NCBI RefSeq assembly: GCF_015679185.1
Contig: NZ_CP064939.1
Coordinates: 620,001-684,000 of the forward strand
Reading direction: 5' to 3'
From: Pedobacter endophyticus
GTDB taxonomy: Bacteria > Bacteroidota > Bacteroidia > Sphingobacteriales > Sphingobacteriaceae
Length of the DNA stretch: 64,000 nt
Within the stretch, counting starts at the first letter, position 1. Each line of letters opens with the position of its first letter. Of this stretch, positions 1 through 9,030 are shown piece after piece. Under the pieces are notes generated by a model. The model did not search any database. It saw only the letters and a program-made list of their open reading frames with translations, and was not told where the DNA came from. The position numbers were made by a program, and so were the translations under genes.

Positions 1-609
1 TGCAAGCGATCGCGTAAATGAGGTAATGGCGCCTTTTGTCGATGAATAATCGATCAGGTTGGGCGAAGAGCGATAGGCCGTTACCGAGGTGGTATTAATA
101 ATTACATCACCAGTTGTAAAATGCTCAAGCGCCTCGTGCGCAAAATAAAAATAGCCAAAAATGTTCGTCCTAAACGTATCTTCCAGCTGCTTGTCGTCTA
201 TTTTCTTTGGATCTTTTTGTGGCACCTGCATGCCTGCATTGTTTACAAGGATGTTTATTTTGCCAAATTCTTCAACCACACGTTCAACTGCGCCTTTACA
301 AAATTCGGGGTCTTTTACATCGCCCTTAATCAACAGGCAACTCTGTCCTTCATTCTCAACCATTTCTTTGGTGGCGTTCGCATCCACATCTTCATCTAAA
401 TACACAATAGCAATGTCGGCACCTTCTCTGGCAAAGTGAACAGCCACTGCCCTGCCGATGCCGCTGTCGCCGCCCGTAATAAGGGCCACCTTACCCGAAA
501 GCTTTTCCGATCCTTTATAAGTTGATTTTATGACTTCAGGTGCCGGATTCATCTCTGCTTCAATACCTGGCTGTGTATCCTGCTTAGCTGGTGTTTTTTG
601 TTCTTCCAT
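1..609 (-). CDS. SDR family oxidoreductase, stress-protein-39/YghA type (3' end cut by window edge)
   Basis: Reading the complement from the ATG at 607-609 gives about 203 residues of an NAD(P)-dependent short-chain dehydrogenase that runs off the left edge. Visible are a long polar N-terminal leader of about 40 residues, the Rossmann glycine motif TGGDSGIGRA, the NNAG motif, and the catalytic Ser plus YSSTK (YxxxK) near the truncation. The leader followed by TGGDSGIGRAVA is typical of the YghA / general-stress-protein-39 subgroup, whose substrate is poorly defined. The C-terminal substrate-binding part lies outside the window. It is divergent from the small gene at 704. Confidence 0.9.
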   Translation of the reverse strand, partial: MEEQKTPAKQDTQPGIEAEMNPAPEVIKSTYKGSEKLSGKVALITGGDSGIGRAVAVHFAREGADIAIVYLDEDVDANATKEMVENEGQSCLLIKGDVKDPEFCKGAVERVVEEFGKINILVNNAGMQVPQKDPKKIDDKQLEDTFRTNIFGYFYFAHEALEHFTTGDVIINTTSVTAYRSSPNLIDYSSTKGAITSFTRSLA

Positions 610-703
610 AATTCCGTTTTTAGCTAAAACATTAAAAAAACATCGAATGTTTTGCTTAGGCATAATTTGAATTAAATCAATCGAACCAACAACAATACAG
701 GTG

Positions 704-955
704 ATGAAAATAACAGGAACGCATATCAGAACATTAAATACCGGCGATAAAGTGTTGATTTTGCTGGCAGAAAACAAGGAAGAGCAAAAAAAGCTCCATC
801 ATTATCTCTTAATCGATGCTTACCAGTTTAAGCAGGATGTTGCTGAAGATATCCCCAAGGTCGATTTTATTTCTGCGGGCTACAAAGATGAAGATGACAA
901 AATTATTTACGATCGAAACCTGATTGAAATTCCGAAATGGTTTGAAAAGAACTGA
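704..955 (+). CDS. Small hypothetical protein
   Basis: An 83-residue soluble, charged protein (starts MKITGTHIRTLNTGDKVLIL, ends PKWFEKN). A GTG directly precedes the ATG at 704; I prefer the ATG. There is no signal peptide or membrane segment, and no domain that I recognise. It stands between a divergent SDR and a DUF481-like gene. Composition looks like real protein (alternating hydrophobic and charged residues), so it is probably expressed, but no function can be given. Confidence 0.6.
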   Translation: MKITGTHIRTLNTGDKVLILLAENKEEQKKLHHYLLIDAYQFKQDVAEDIPKVDFISAGYKDEDDKIIYDRNLIEIPKWFEKN

Positions 956-1014
956 CGCCAGGGATTATGTCGGCTGCTGCCAAACATAGCAACAAATTAA
1001 AGTGTTAAAGCTTT

Positions 1015-1731
1015 ATGAGAATTTTGCTGATTTTTGTTTTCGTCATTTCGCAGGTAAATGCCTTTTCACAATACAACGATACCACAAATTACCATCTGCT
1101 TGTTACTTCGGGCGGCTCAATTAATAGGGCCAACAACGAACGGGCCTATTTGCTCAACAATGCCCTAAACTTTGGCCTTAAGAAGAAAAGCATTGTTTTA
1201 AACTCATCATCAGCCTGGCTTTACGGCAAGCAAAACAACATTTTGAGCAACAACGATTTTTCTACCACGCTCAACTTTAACCTTTACAAAACATTTCCGC
1301 ATTTTTATTATTGGGGCCTCGCCAACTACAATACCAGTTACTCGCTAAAGCTGAAAAACCAATTGCTGGCCGGGGTGGGCCTGGCTTACAGCGTTGTTGA
1401 TCGCGAGCACATTTATGTAAACATCAGCGACGGGGTTCTTTTTGATCAGAGTAGCCTTATTGTGGGCGAAAGTTACCACACGTACCGCAATTCGCTCCGG
1501 TTGCAATATCATTTCGATGTGCGGGAGTGGTTAACATTAGATGGAAATCATTTCCTTCAAAATTCGTTCAGCAGAAAAGGCGATCATATCATCCGGTCGA
1601 ACACCTCATTAAACCTTAAGCTTCGTAAATGGCTGAGCTTTACCACAACATTAACTTACAACAGGTTAAACATTACAAACAGCGAAAATTTAAACCTAAC
1701 CTACGGTTTAAGCCTCGATAAGTATTTTTAA
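1015..1731 (+). CDS. DUF481-like outer-membrane beta-barrel protein
   Basis: A 238-residue secreted protein. Residues 1-18 form a signal peptide ending in NAFSQ. The rest alternates short amphipathic strands (for example LRLQYHFDVREWLTLDGNHF) and ends in Phe, as expected for a small outer-membrane beta-barrel. The pattern resembles the DUF481 (YdiY, salt-induced outer-membrane protein) family; function is unknown for this family in Bacteroidota. It begins 60 nt after the upstream small gene, so the two could be co-transcribed. Family assignment is by pattern only. Confidence 0.7.
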   Translation: MRILLIFVFVISQVNAFSQYNDTTNYHLLVTSGGSINRANNERAYLLNNALNFGLKKKSIVLNSSSAWLYGKQNNILSNNDFSTTLNFNLYKTFPHFYYWGLANYNTSYSLKLKNQLLAGVGLAYSVVDREHIYVNISDGVLFDQSSLIVGESYHTYRNSLRLQYHFDVREWLTLDGNHFLQNSFSRKGDHIIRSNTSLNLKLRKWLSFTTTLTYNRLNITNSENLNLTYGLSLDKYF

Positions 1732-1865
1732 GTGCAACGCTGTGCTCACCTAAGAAATCTTTGTGGAAAAAAAATAACGCATTAAAAGCTATTGGTTATC
1801 AGTAACTAACGGTTTTATTTCCATTTTTTGCCATTGCACACTTTAAAGAAGTGAAAGCCATGTAG

Positions 1866-1873
1866 TAATTTTG
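1866..1873 (+). promoter_or_regulatory. Candidate -7 box TAATTTTG immediately before a start codon
   Basis: An exact match to the Bacteroidota -7 consensus TAnnTTTG ends 5 nt before the ATG at 1879. If active, transcription would begin at or next to the start codon, giving a leaderless mRNA. No convincing -33 TTTG was found at the usual spacing, so this is tentative. Confidence 0.35.
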
Positions 1874-1878
1874 TGGCT

Positions 1879-2088
1879 ATGGCAAATACAAACGTTAGAA
1901 AATCGATCCAAAATAAAATAGAATCCTTAGGTAAAGAAATTGAAGCCCTGCAAGCCGAATTGAAAAAGTGGGAGAAAATTGCTGCTGATTATGAAACCAA
2001 TTCAGAAAGCATCGATTTAATTTTATCAATCCAGCTTCCCGAAAAAGCAGAAACTAAATCAAAAAGAGCAAAAATTCAAAGCAATTAA
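1879..2088 (+). CDS. Small coiled-coil hypothetical protein
   Basis: About 69 residues beginning MANTNVRKSIQNKIESLGKE. Residues 8-40 have heptad-like spacing of Ile/Leu (IQNKIESLGKEIEALQAELKK) and should form a coiled coil; the tail is Lys-rich. A GTG lies two codons upstream of the chosen ATG. There is no signal peptide. No known family is recognised. Confidence 0.55.
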   Translation: MANTNVRKSIQNKIESLGKEIEALQAELKKWEKIAADYETNSESIDLILSIQLPEKAETKSKRAKIQSN

Positions 2089-2238
2089 TCAGGTCATCGC
2101 ATCCTTGCCCACACAGAGCACCCTTTTTTAGTGCTGGGGTTTTGGCGTTCTGCGTTTCATAGCTTGGAGATTTGCTTCGTAGCTGCTCCGCGGTCTTCGC
2201 TATGCTACCATTAACGTTTTTCGAAACAATCTAAAAAT

Positions 2239-2309
2239 CGTCATTTCGACCGAAGTGGAGAAATCTTTGAACCTTGCATAAAGATTTCTCGGCTGCGCTC
2301 GAAATGACG
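2239..2309. repeat. R2 palindromic repeat (complete copy)
   Basis: This 71-bp inverted repeat begins CGTCATTTCGA and ends TCGAAATGACG, with arms that also pair through AGAAATCT/AGATTTCT. It lies in the 474-bp gene-free gap 2089-2562, where I see nothing else definite. Related half or whole copies occur at 19758-19790, 37616-37701, 44466-44566 and 62790-62830. It is a non-coding REP/MITE-like element. Confidence 0.8.
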
Positions 2310-2562
2310 AGCCTTTTTAGGAGCATTCTTCTAAAAAAGAACGTCATACCATATTGATTTTTTTTAACAAAAATTAAAACTCAGAATGACAGCATTGAAA
2401 CCTGTTACCTTAACTCCTCTGTTTTTCTAAAACTTACCTCTGAGGATGACCGTTAATCGCTGGCGCTTGATGGGTACCTTAACTGCACACCGTCCGTTTT
2501 AATCATTTAAAAACTATTTCAAATTGGTGTTGTTTCCCTTAATATAACAAAAACCAATAAAT

Positions 2563-3150
2563 ATGAAAAAGTTAATTTATGTAATGGCCGTTTCATTATC
2601 GGCGCTAACATTTCAGGCATGTAACGGAGGCAATAAAGACGCCAAGGAAACTGCCGACAGTTTAAATATGGCTAAAGATACCTCATCGAGCACAGCCTCA
2701 ACCGGTGGTATTGCGGTAGATGAGGGCGACTCGAAATTTGCAACTGAGGCCGCCGTAAGCGGAATGGCCGAAGTAGAACTAGGCAAATTAGCGCTTGAAA
2801 AAGGCACTAGCCAACAAGTAAAAGATTTTGCCAGTATGATGGTTAAAGACCACGGAATGGCAAATACCGAATTGATGACACTTGCTCAGCAAAAAAACAT
2901 TACGCTTCCGAGCACTGTTGATGAGGAGCACAAAAAGAAAATGGATGATTTAAGCAAAAAAACTGGTGCCGATTTTGATAAGGCCTATGTTGATGCGATG
3001 GTGAGCGGTCATAAATCGACTTTAAAATTAATGGAAGATGAAGCGAGAGACGGAAAAGACGCCGACCTTAAGGCCTTCGCCAGCAAAACCGCTCCGATTG
3101 TTCAGGGTCACCTGACCACAATTAATAAAATTGATGACAGTATGAAATAA
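2563..3150 (+). CDS. DUF4142 domain lipoprotein
   Basis: A 195-residue exported protein. Residues 1-20 are a lipoprotein signal with lipobox TFQAC, so Cys20 is the likely lipidated residue, followed by a low-complexity Asp/Ser/Thr linker to about residue 50. The remaining 140 residues (FATEAAVSGMAEVELGKLAL ... FASMMVKDHGMANTEL ... APIVQGHLTTINKI) match the four-helix, ferritin-like DUF4142 domain, often found in stress-associated periplasmic proteins. It is monocistronic and ends just before a strong hairpin terminator. Confidence 0.88.
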   Translation: MKKLIYVMAVSLSALTFQACNGGNKDAKETADSLNMAKDTSSSTASTGGIAVDEGDSKFATEAAVSGMAEVELGKLALEKGTSQQVKDFASMMVKDHGMANTELMTLAQQKNITLPSTVDEEHKKKMDDLSKKTGADFDKAYVDAMVSGHKSTLKLMEDEARDGKDADLKAFASKTAPIVQGHLTTINKIDDSMK

Positions 3151-3158
3151 TATACACT

Positions 3159-3200
3159 GCGCATAAAAAATCTCAGCTCCGCTGGGATTTTTTTATGCGC
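3159..3200 (+). terminator. Strong hairpin terminator, probably bidirectional
   Basis: A stem of about 19 bp with a three-base loop (TCC) and A/T tracts inside both arms (AAAAAATC...GATTTTTTT) sits between the converging DUF4142 gene and the receiver-domain gene. The T-rich arm faces both directions, so it can terminate both. Confidence 0.85.
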
Positions 3201-3210
3201 TAAAATGCCG

Positions 3211-3573
3211 TTATCTCCTTTCCTTCATCAAAATTTGATCAATTGCCAGCGAGAACTTCTCTGGTGTAATGGGCTTGAGCAAAAATTTATCGCCGTGAAC
3301 CTTAAAAGCGTCGATGGCGTACCGCTCGTATGCGGTTACAAAAATGAGGTACCGCACCTTATCCCGTAGTTTTCTGGCAACATCTATGCCCGAGATTTCC
3401 ATTTGTATGTCAAGGAACAAGAAATCAATCTCTTCCCCAACCAACATTTCATTTATAGCCCTTGCCGGGTTAGTATAAGTTGCCAACGTGCTCATGGCGG
3501 GATGTTGGCTAATCAGTGTTTTTAATATGTCAATACTTAATTGATCATCGTCGATAATTACACAGTTATACAT
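3211..3573 (-). CDS. Stand-alone response-regulator receiver domain (LytT-like)
   Basis: A 120-residue CheY-like receiver with no output domain. Visible are the acidic cluster D8-D9-D10, the phospho-acceptor D55 in FLFLDIQM, T80 in FVTAYERYA and K100 in LLKPI. The ITAYE/YAIDAF signature resembles receivers of LytTR-type regulators, but the DNA-binding domain that normally follows is absent: the frame ends at ERR*. It may act as a phosphate sink or bind a partner protein. No histidine kinase is present in the neighbourhood. Confidence 0.88.
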   Translation of the reverse strand: MYNCVIIDDDQLSIDILKTLISQHPAMSTLATYTNPARAINEMLVGEEIDFLFLDIQMEISGIDVARKLRDKVRYLIFVTAYERYAIDAFKVHGDKFLLKPITPEKFSLAIDQILMKERR

Positions 3574-3660
3574 TTTGAGTGTTTATTTAGCGTTTTTGGT
3601 AAAGTAAATGGTTAGCTCCACGCCTGTAGTTGCGTAGGTATTTGGGCCGAAAATACGAAA

Positions 3661-4335
3661 TTAGTATTCAGGTGGAGTATAACGATAGATAAATGTTTTG
3701 CGATGAAGTAGTTTTAGGTAGTAATAATCGCCAGACAATTGATGCCTTGTCTTTAATTCGTACAGGAAATGGCCGCCCAAATCGATAATTATGGGTACAG
3801 TAGCCTCGTACCAAACACTATGCGAATTTTTCCAGCAAAAAGAGTAATAATTTGAACTGAATTTGATGTCCTTTAGTTCAGGGTGATAAAAATTAAGCAC
3901 TTTCAGGGGTTGTTTTCCGCTTAAAACATCACATTTTCTCACTAATGAGAGATGATCAGCGCTGCGAAACTCATAATCTTTCAGTCTCGGGTCGTCGATA
4001 TCAGGCAGGTGCTTTAAAATTTTGAAGCCCTTAAATTTTTTGCCGTTCAAAACCCAGATCAGGTTGGGATAAAACGCTTCTCTGCTCCGCAGTTCCGCCA
4101 AATTAATGGGTGAGTTCTGAAATTCGATGGTGTGCCCGGAAGGCGTGAATATGTCGGCACGATGAAAATCGCCTTTATGTACATCCCTAAAGCCAACTTC
4201 TCTGAACGACTCGGGGAAAGCCAGCTTCCAGTTTCTGTGCCAAACGGTCTCCTTCCGGTAAAAGGCTACGGTAAGCACCTCGTTCTCGGCCACTTCCGAA
4301 ACCAATGCCTGTTCCTTTATTTCCCTGATCTCCAT
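3661..4335 (-). CDS. CoiA-like nuclease-domain protein
   Basis: A 224-residue cytoplasmic protein. Residues about 30-40 contain WHRNWK and residues about 57-75 contain HRADIFTPSGHTIEFQNSPI, the paired motifs of the competence-protein CoiA nuclease core (PD-(D/E)xK fold; catalytic Asp/Glu/Gln in the D...EFQ arrangement). The C-terminal third (aromatic, Tyr-rich) has no recognised domain. In Firmicutes CoiA acts in processing of transformed DNA; in Bacteroidota single-gene homologues are of unknown role. The gene stands alone, without other competence genes. Confidence 0.7.
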   Translation of the reverse strand: MEIREIKEQALVSEVAENEVLTVAFYRKETVWHRNWKLAFPESFREVGFRDVHKGDFHRADIFTPSGHTIEFQNSPINLAELRSREAFYPNLIWVLNGKKFKGFKILKHLPDIDDPRLKDYEFRSADHLSLVRKCDVLSGKQPLKVLNFYHPELKDIKFSSNYYSFCWKNSHSVWYEATVPIIIDLGGHFLYELKTRHQLSGDYYYLKLLHRKTFIYRYTPPEY

Positions 4336-4574
4336 TCCAGCTTGCTGTCGATAACTAATTTCGCTTTATTGAGCACCAGCAAATTTAAGTTAAATACAGC
4401 ATTCCAAAAAAAAATTTTCAATATCAGCCTCACTGCGTTCAGGATGACAGCAAGAATAAATGTCATGCTGAGCATCCCGAAGAATCCCTTACCTATTTAT
4501 CACAGGAACCTGCGCACCGCAAGCTCCATTCGCCGTTTTGGTTGGTGCTGTATTTCGTTCTTTATAAAAACTAC

Positions 4575-4946
4575 TTAGCGCATGGCCAGTTTTTTGTACC
4601 TTGCTTGTTGGTTGTGCAGCTTTGCATAAGCCACGAGGCTGGCCACTAACGTTGCGCTCAGGAAAACGCCTTTTACCAACGATGACTTCTTTCTTTCCCT
4701 TACTCCGCGGTAAACATTATAAAAAGCCATTAAGCCCAGGGCCGTTAGCTCCACCTCTCTTTTGTTATTGTTACCGCGTTTAGTAAATAACATTTCGAGC
4801 AGTTGGTTTACTATACTCACGCCCACTTCCATTTCTTTTTTAATTTTTGGCCTGCTTGCCTTTACGCCCGCTGCGTCTCCTACCGCTTTCAATCCATCAA
4901 GCACTAATCCCCCTTTAACAGCTTTTTTTGTATCGTTTGTTGTCAT
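4575..4946 (-). CDS. Small membrane-associated hypothetical protein
   Basis: A 123-residue basic protein. It has a polar N-terminal half and one likely transmembrane helix near residues 90-110 (GVFLSATLVASLVAYAKL), preceded by an amphipathic segment (LTALGLMAFYNVYRGV). No family is recognised. The upstream gap 4336-4574 includes a half-copy of a TGTCATGCTGAGC-type repeat. Confidence 0.6.
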   Translation of the reverse strand: MTTNDTKKAVKGGLVLDGLKAVGDAAGVKASRPKIKKEMEVGVSIVNQLLEMLFTKRGNNNKREVELTALGLMAFYNVYRGVRERKKSSLVKGVFLSATLVASLVAYAKLHNQQARYKKLAMR

Positions 4947-5110
4947 AATCTTCTTTTTAAAATGAACAATATAAAAAAAATAAGGTTTTGCAAAGCTTCT
5001 TTTTTTCTCAACTGAGGCGTTTTTTTTATAGTTTTAAGCCCAATTCTCTTTAAAACTAGTAGGCGCCCCCTGTAACGGGTGGAGCTGAAAAACAAATAAA
5101 TGAGCCCAAC

Positions 5111-7492
5111 ATGAACAAGGTATTGAAAACACTTCTGATTGCAGACATCGCTTGCCTTGTTTTAGTCGCTGTTTTTTTCCTTTTGCTTCAGGGTAAGCTA
5201 TTTAAAACGCCAACATCGTACGTTGTTGAGGCCAGTAACGGGCATTTATTGAGCGCCGCAATTGCCGCCGATGGCCAATGGCGTTTTCCAGTTGTCGATA
5301 CTGTTCCTGCAAAATTTAGAGATTGCATCATCGCTTTTGAAGATAAGCGCTTTTACAGCCACTTTGGCGTCGATTTTTTAGCCATGAGCAGAGCCATGCG
5401 GCAAAACCTTAAAGCGAACGGGATTGTGAGCGGTGGCAGCACTTTAACCATGCAAGTGATTCGTTTATCGCGAAAACAAGACCGAACAGTATGGCAAAAG
5501 GCGATCGAAGTATTGCTCGCCCTGCGTTTAGAACTCAAATATTCTAAACAGGAAATTTTGGCATTGTATGCCGCAAATGCACCTTTCGGAAGCAATGTTG
5601 TTGGTTTGGACGCGGCAAGCTGGCGCTATTACGGACGGGCAGCCAACACCCTGTCGTGGGGCGAAACCGCAACATTAGCCGTTCTGCCAAATAGCCCGTC
5701 GCTCGTTCATCCCGGTAAAAATGCCCCTCGACTGATCAAAAAGCGAAACGACTTGCTTGATAAATTGGTTACGCTGCATTTCATAGATCAATCAACGGCA
5801 AACTTATCCAAATTAGAACCTATCCCGGGGAAGCCATTGCCATTGCCTCAAAATGCGCCGCACTTGTTAAACCGCTTCAAGGCCGAACGCACAACACTTC
5901 AGGTTGCCTCAACGAGAATAAAATCTACGCTTGATGAAGACATTCAGCTCAGGCTAAATGCAATTTTAAAACGATACAATAACCGTTACCGCGCTAATGA
6001 TATCAACAACATTTCTGCCCTCATCTTAAACGCAAAAACCGGTACCGTGGTTAGTTATGTCGGCAATAGCTATCAACCCGAAAATGCCGATTTGCAAAGC
6101 CATGTAGATATGATTAAAGCGCCGCGAAGCCCCGGCAGTACACTTAAACCATTGCTTTATGCAAGCATGCTTAACGATGGATTTATTTTGCCGCATACCC
6201 TTATTCCCGATATTCCAACCCAGATTGCCGGATATTCGCCACAGAATTACGATCTGGGCTACGACGGTGCAATTTCTGCGGACAAGGCGCTCAGTCGTTC
6301 ATTGAACATTCCGGCGGTTAAAATGCTGCAGCAATACAAGTACGAGCGCTTTTACGATAAATTAAAGAAGCTTGGAATAGGAACGCTAAACCAACCTGCA
6401 GATCATTACGGTTTATCGCTTATTTTGGGCGGAAGCGAAGTTACAATGTGGGATTTGGCCAATACCTATATGGGCATGGTGCGAACGCTGAACCACTTTA
6501 ACAGGTACAAAGGCTTGTATGACCCAAATGATTACCGGGCTGCGAATTACATTGAAACAAACGAAAGGGAAAACAAAAATTACCAGCTCAATTCGCTATT
6601 AGATCATGGCTCGATTTGGGCCACCTTTAATGCCATGGAAGAAGTGATGCGCCCCGGCGATGAGGGCCTTTGGGAACAATTTTCGTCATCGCAAAGGGTA
6701 GCGTGGAAAACGGGCACAAGTTTTGGCTTCCGCGATGCCTGGGCAGTTGGCGTCACACCCGATTATGTGGTTTGCGTTTGGGTAGGCAACGCCGACGGCG
6801 AAGGTCGGCCCGGATTAGTAGGCGTTGAAACTGCAGCGCCGGTATTGTTTGATATTTTTAAATTACTGCCTAATGGAAAATGGTTTGCAACGCCGGCTAC
6901 AAAGCTCAGGCGCATTAAGGTTTGCAAACAAAGCGGTTATAAAGCGGGTGAATACTGTGTGGATGTCATCGATGAACTTGTACCAACCTCGGGAGAGAAA
7001 ACCAGCGTTTGCCCTTTCCATAAACTTGTGCACTTAAACGCCGAGGGAACCCTCCGCGTAACCGACCAATGCGAAAGCGTAACCAAAATGCAACATAAAA
7101 GCTGGTTTATTTTACCGCCAGCAATGGAATATTATTATAAGATTAAAAACGGAGATTACAGAAGCCTGCCTCCCTTTATGCCTGGTTGCGATGTTTCGGA
7201 TGCAAATGCTTTGATGGAGCTGATTTATCCTAAAAACGGTGCAACGGTTTACATTCCGTTAGAACTCGACGGTAGCAGAGGCAAAATAGTTTTAAATGCC
7301 GCACACCGAAACCAAAGTTCAAAAATTTACTGGCATATCGATAATGAGTATGTGGCCACCACAACAAATTATCACCAATTGGCGGTAAGTCCATCGCCAG
7401 GGAAACACACCTTAACGTTGGTCGACGAAAATGGCCAAAGGCTGGTGCAATACTTTACGGTTTTAGATAAAGAGAAAAAGGCTCCGAAATAG
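5111..7492 (+). CDS. pbpC: Penicillin-binding protein 1C (bifunctional transglycosylase/transpeptidase)
   Basis: A 793-residue class A PBP. Residues 1-27 form a membrane anchor. The GT51 glycosyltransferase follows, with EDKRFYSHFGVD near residue 77 (catalytic Glu) and GGSTLTMQVIRL near 108. The transpeptidase has SPGSTLKP near 340 (SxxK serine), SRSLN near 396 and WKTGTSFGFRDAW near 532. A C-terminal beta-sandwich (about 690-790) matches the BiPBP_C domain of PbpC. It polymerises and may crosslink peptidoglycan at the outer face of the inner membrane. In many bacteria pbpC is next to an alpha-2-macroglobulin-like gene; none is present here. Confidence 0.95.
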   Translation: MNKVLKTLLIADIACLVLVAVFFLLLQGKLFKTPTSYVVEASNGHLLSAAIAADGQWRFPVVDTVPAKFRDCIIAFEDKRFYSHFGVDFLAMSRAMRQNLKANGIVSGGSTLTMQVIRLSRKQDRTVWQKAIEVLLALRLELKYSKQEILALYAANAPFGSNVVGLDAASWRYYGRAANTLSWGETATLAVLPNSPSLVHPGKNAPRLIKKRNDLLDKLVTLHFIDQSTANLSKLEPIPGKPLPLPQNAPHLLNRFKAERTTLQVASTRIKSTLDEDIQLRLNAILKRYNNRYRANDINNISALILNAKTGTVVSYVGNSYQPENADLQSHVDMIKAPRSPGSTLKPLLYASMLNDGFILPHTLIPDIPTQIAGYSPQNYDLGYDGAISADKALSRSLNIPAVKMLQQYKYERFYDKLKKLGIGTLNQPADHYGLSLILGGSEVTMWDLANTYMGMVRTLNHFNRYKGLYDPNDYRAANYIETNERENKNYQLNSLLDHGSIWATFNAMEEVMRPGDEGLWEQFSSSQRVAWKTGTSFGFRDAWAVGVTPDYVVCVWVGNADGEGRPGLVGVETAAPVLFDIFKLLPNGKWFATPATKLRRIKVCKQSGYKAGEYCVDVIDELVPTSGEKTSVCPFHKLVHLNAEGTLRVTDQCESVTKMQHKSWFILPPAMEYYYKIKNGDYRSLPPFMPGCDVSDANALMELIYPKNGATVYIPLELDGSRGKIVLNAAHRNQSSKIYWHIDNEYVATTTNYHQLAVSPSPGKHTLTLVDENGQRLVQYFTVLDKEKKAPK

Positions 7493-7557
7493 TGCAATTG
7501 AACGGCCAGGTAATCGGGCGAATTGCTCAATGGCAGGTGCTTACCAAAAGGCGGTTG

Positions 7558-8199
7558 CTACTTTTGAGCAACTTCGGCAACCATAACTTGCCTATTGTTA
7601 GCAAGGAAAACATCATTTGATGGACCTTCAATTTTTCTGAGCGCCAATTCGATGGTAATAGAAGCGTTGCGTTTTTTGCTCAACTGTGCAATATGCTGTG
7701 TAATTTCGGTAAATTGATTGAGCGCAGAAAAATACTGCCGATCGAGGGTTTTAATGTATTGCAGATTCCGATTGGGCTGTGCATATTCGGCGTTTACCCT
7801 ATCTGCACAGCGGTGCTGGAAACGATCGAGCAGATTCAATTTGTCGCTAAGCAAAGCAAGCGTTGCGGTAGAAAGTACAAGCCCCTTAACCTGTGTTACT
7901 TTTTTATTTACGATAACATAATCGTACCCGCCGAAGTTAATTGTTGCCTGAGCATCAATGATCGATTGCGGCTTCGGAAGCTCCAAAGGCTGCTTTGTAT
8001 GGCTAATCAGGCTCTTGTTATAAAGATAGCGATTATTAGCCAGGTCTTTGATTATTTTGTCGCCATCTATACCCTCCATTTGTACGTATTCTTCACTCAC
8101 TGGCTGCCGTTCGGTAACCTGTGCCACAACAGTAGTACTCATAAAAATGAGGCTGGTTGCATAAAAAAGTGCTGATAAGTAGTTTATTTTCATGGTCAT
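7558..8199 (-). CDS. Secreted hypothetical protein
   Basis: A 213-residue exported protein with a signal peptide (about residues 1-26, ending STTVVAQ); the start could be Met1 or Met3. The mature part is soluble and mixed alpha/beta, with two Cys at most, and matches no domain I know. It is convergent with pbpC, 65 bp apart, with no obvious terminator between them. A near-match to the -7 consensus (TAATTTTA) lies about 30 nt upstream of the start. Confidence 0.65.
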   Translation of the reverse strand: MTMKINYLSALFYATSLIFMSTTVVAQVTERQPVSEEYVQMEGIDGDKIIKDLANNRYLYNKSLISHTKQPLELPKPQSIIDAQATINFGGYDYVIVNKKVTQVKGLVLSTATLALLSDKLNLLDRFQHRCADRVNAEYAQPNRNLQYIKTLDRQYFSALNQFTEITQHIAQLSKKRNASITIELALRKIEGPSNDVFLANNRQVMVAEVAQK

Positions 8200-8362
8200 A
8201 TCATTGGCACAGTAAAATTAGGCTTACTGTTGTTTCCTTTGCGTAAAATCGTCGTACAATCATGTTTACAACATCATTGTCAACTGGTTTCATATAAAAT
8301 TAATGGTGTAACCAAGCTTGCAAAAATCGTCGGCCACTTTTTAGTGGGATGAACTGCATAGA

Positions 8363-8494
8363 ATGATTAAATTAGGGAAGTATTTTTCTGATGAACTTGA
8401 AGCGCTCATCAAATGTGTAAAAAATTCGGATTGGATTTATAACATACAATTGATTTGCATGCATGCTTTCAACGTCAATTCACTCCCAATTTAA
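8363..8494 (+). CDS. Possible 43-residue small protein
   Basis: An open frame from ATG 8363 to TAA 8492-8494 encodes MIKLGKYFSDELEALIKCVK and continues to ICMHAFNVNSLPI. The first 25 residues have an amphipathic-helix pattern, but there is no clear promoter, ribosome-binding site or homology I can name. It is on the strand opposite to the neighbouring small-RNA units. It may be chance; it could equally be a remnant of a larger gene. Confidence 0.25.
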   Translation: MIKLGKYFSDELEALIKCVKNSDWIYNIQLICMHAFNVNSLPI

Positions 8495-8554
8495 CTAAAT
8501 AAAACAAATAATCAAAGTCAAAGGAACCATAATCGCTGAAATGCACTTAGCTTT

Positions 8555-8690
8555 TATAAAAAATGCAGTTAGTCTCAATTTCTAACTGCATTTAGTGGCG
8601 CATAATACGTCGTAATTGATTAAAGGTCAACAATCCTGAAGAGCCGTTAATTTTTAATCTAAATCTTCCCGTGATTTAAAATATATGAAG
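8555..8690 (-). ncRNA. Putative small RNA, unit A of the CGGGA-loop family
   Basis: On the minus strand the unit starts with a 5' hairpin (8660-8678): stem TAAATC/GATTTA around loop ACGGGAA. It ends in a perfect 12-bp terminator stem (8561-8593, AAATGCAGTTAG and its complement) followed by T6. A -7 box TACTTTTG lies 16 nt upstream. No plausible open reading frame lies inside. Inferred RNA length is about 130 nt. It shares loop and terminator sequence with units B, C and E. Confidence 0.7.
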
Positions 8691-8693
8691 TCT

Positions 8694-8701
8694 CAAAAGT
8701 A
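8694..8701 (-). promoter_or_regulatory. -7 box TACTTTTG of unit A
   Basis: An exact TAnnTTTG match on the minus strand, 16 nt before the 5' hairpin of unit A. No good -33 element is visible at 19-21 nt. Confidence 0.6.
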
Positions 8702-9030
8702 TACACAATAAAGGTGAAATGTAATAGCCTTTTTGGGCTATACCCCTTTGCAAGTGCGCTGAAACAACATATAGCCTATGTTATTGCCGAAAATAATTGT
8801 TGAACGAGGCATAATACATTTACTCAACTGGAATGGTAGCGGATAAAGCGAATATTCAAGAACAACGTTTGCCTCAGTACGGTATTTAACGCCTGACCAA
8901 AATGAATAGCCTTGAAACTTACATTCTTGCTATTTTGCGAATTGGGTTTTTGTTGGGCTGAAGACGCCAGGCGTTTCGGTATAATTTGCCAGCGAAGTGG
9001 CTTTTTGCCAGAAAGGGTTTGTGTAGCGTT

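Noticed and set aside
5040..5110. Possible riboswitch in the pbpC leader (GGCGCCCCCTGTAACGGGTGG)
   Set aside because: Only one weak C/G-rich hairpin; no recognisable conserved aptamer motif.
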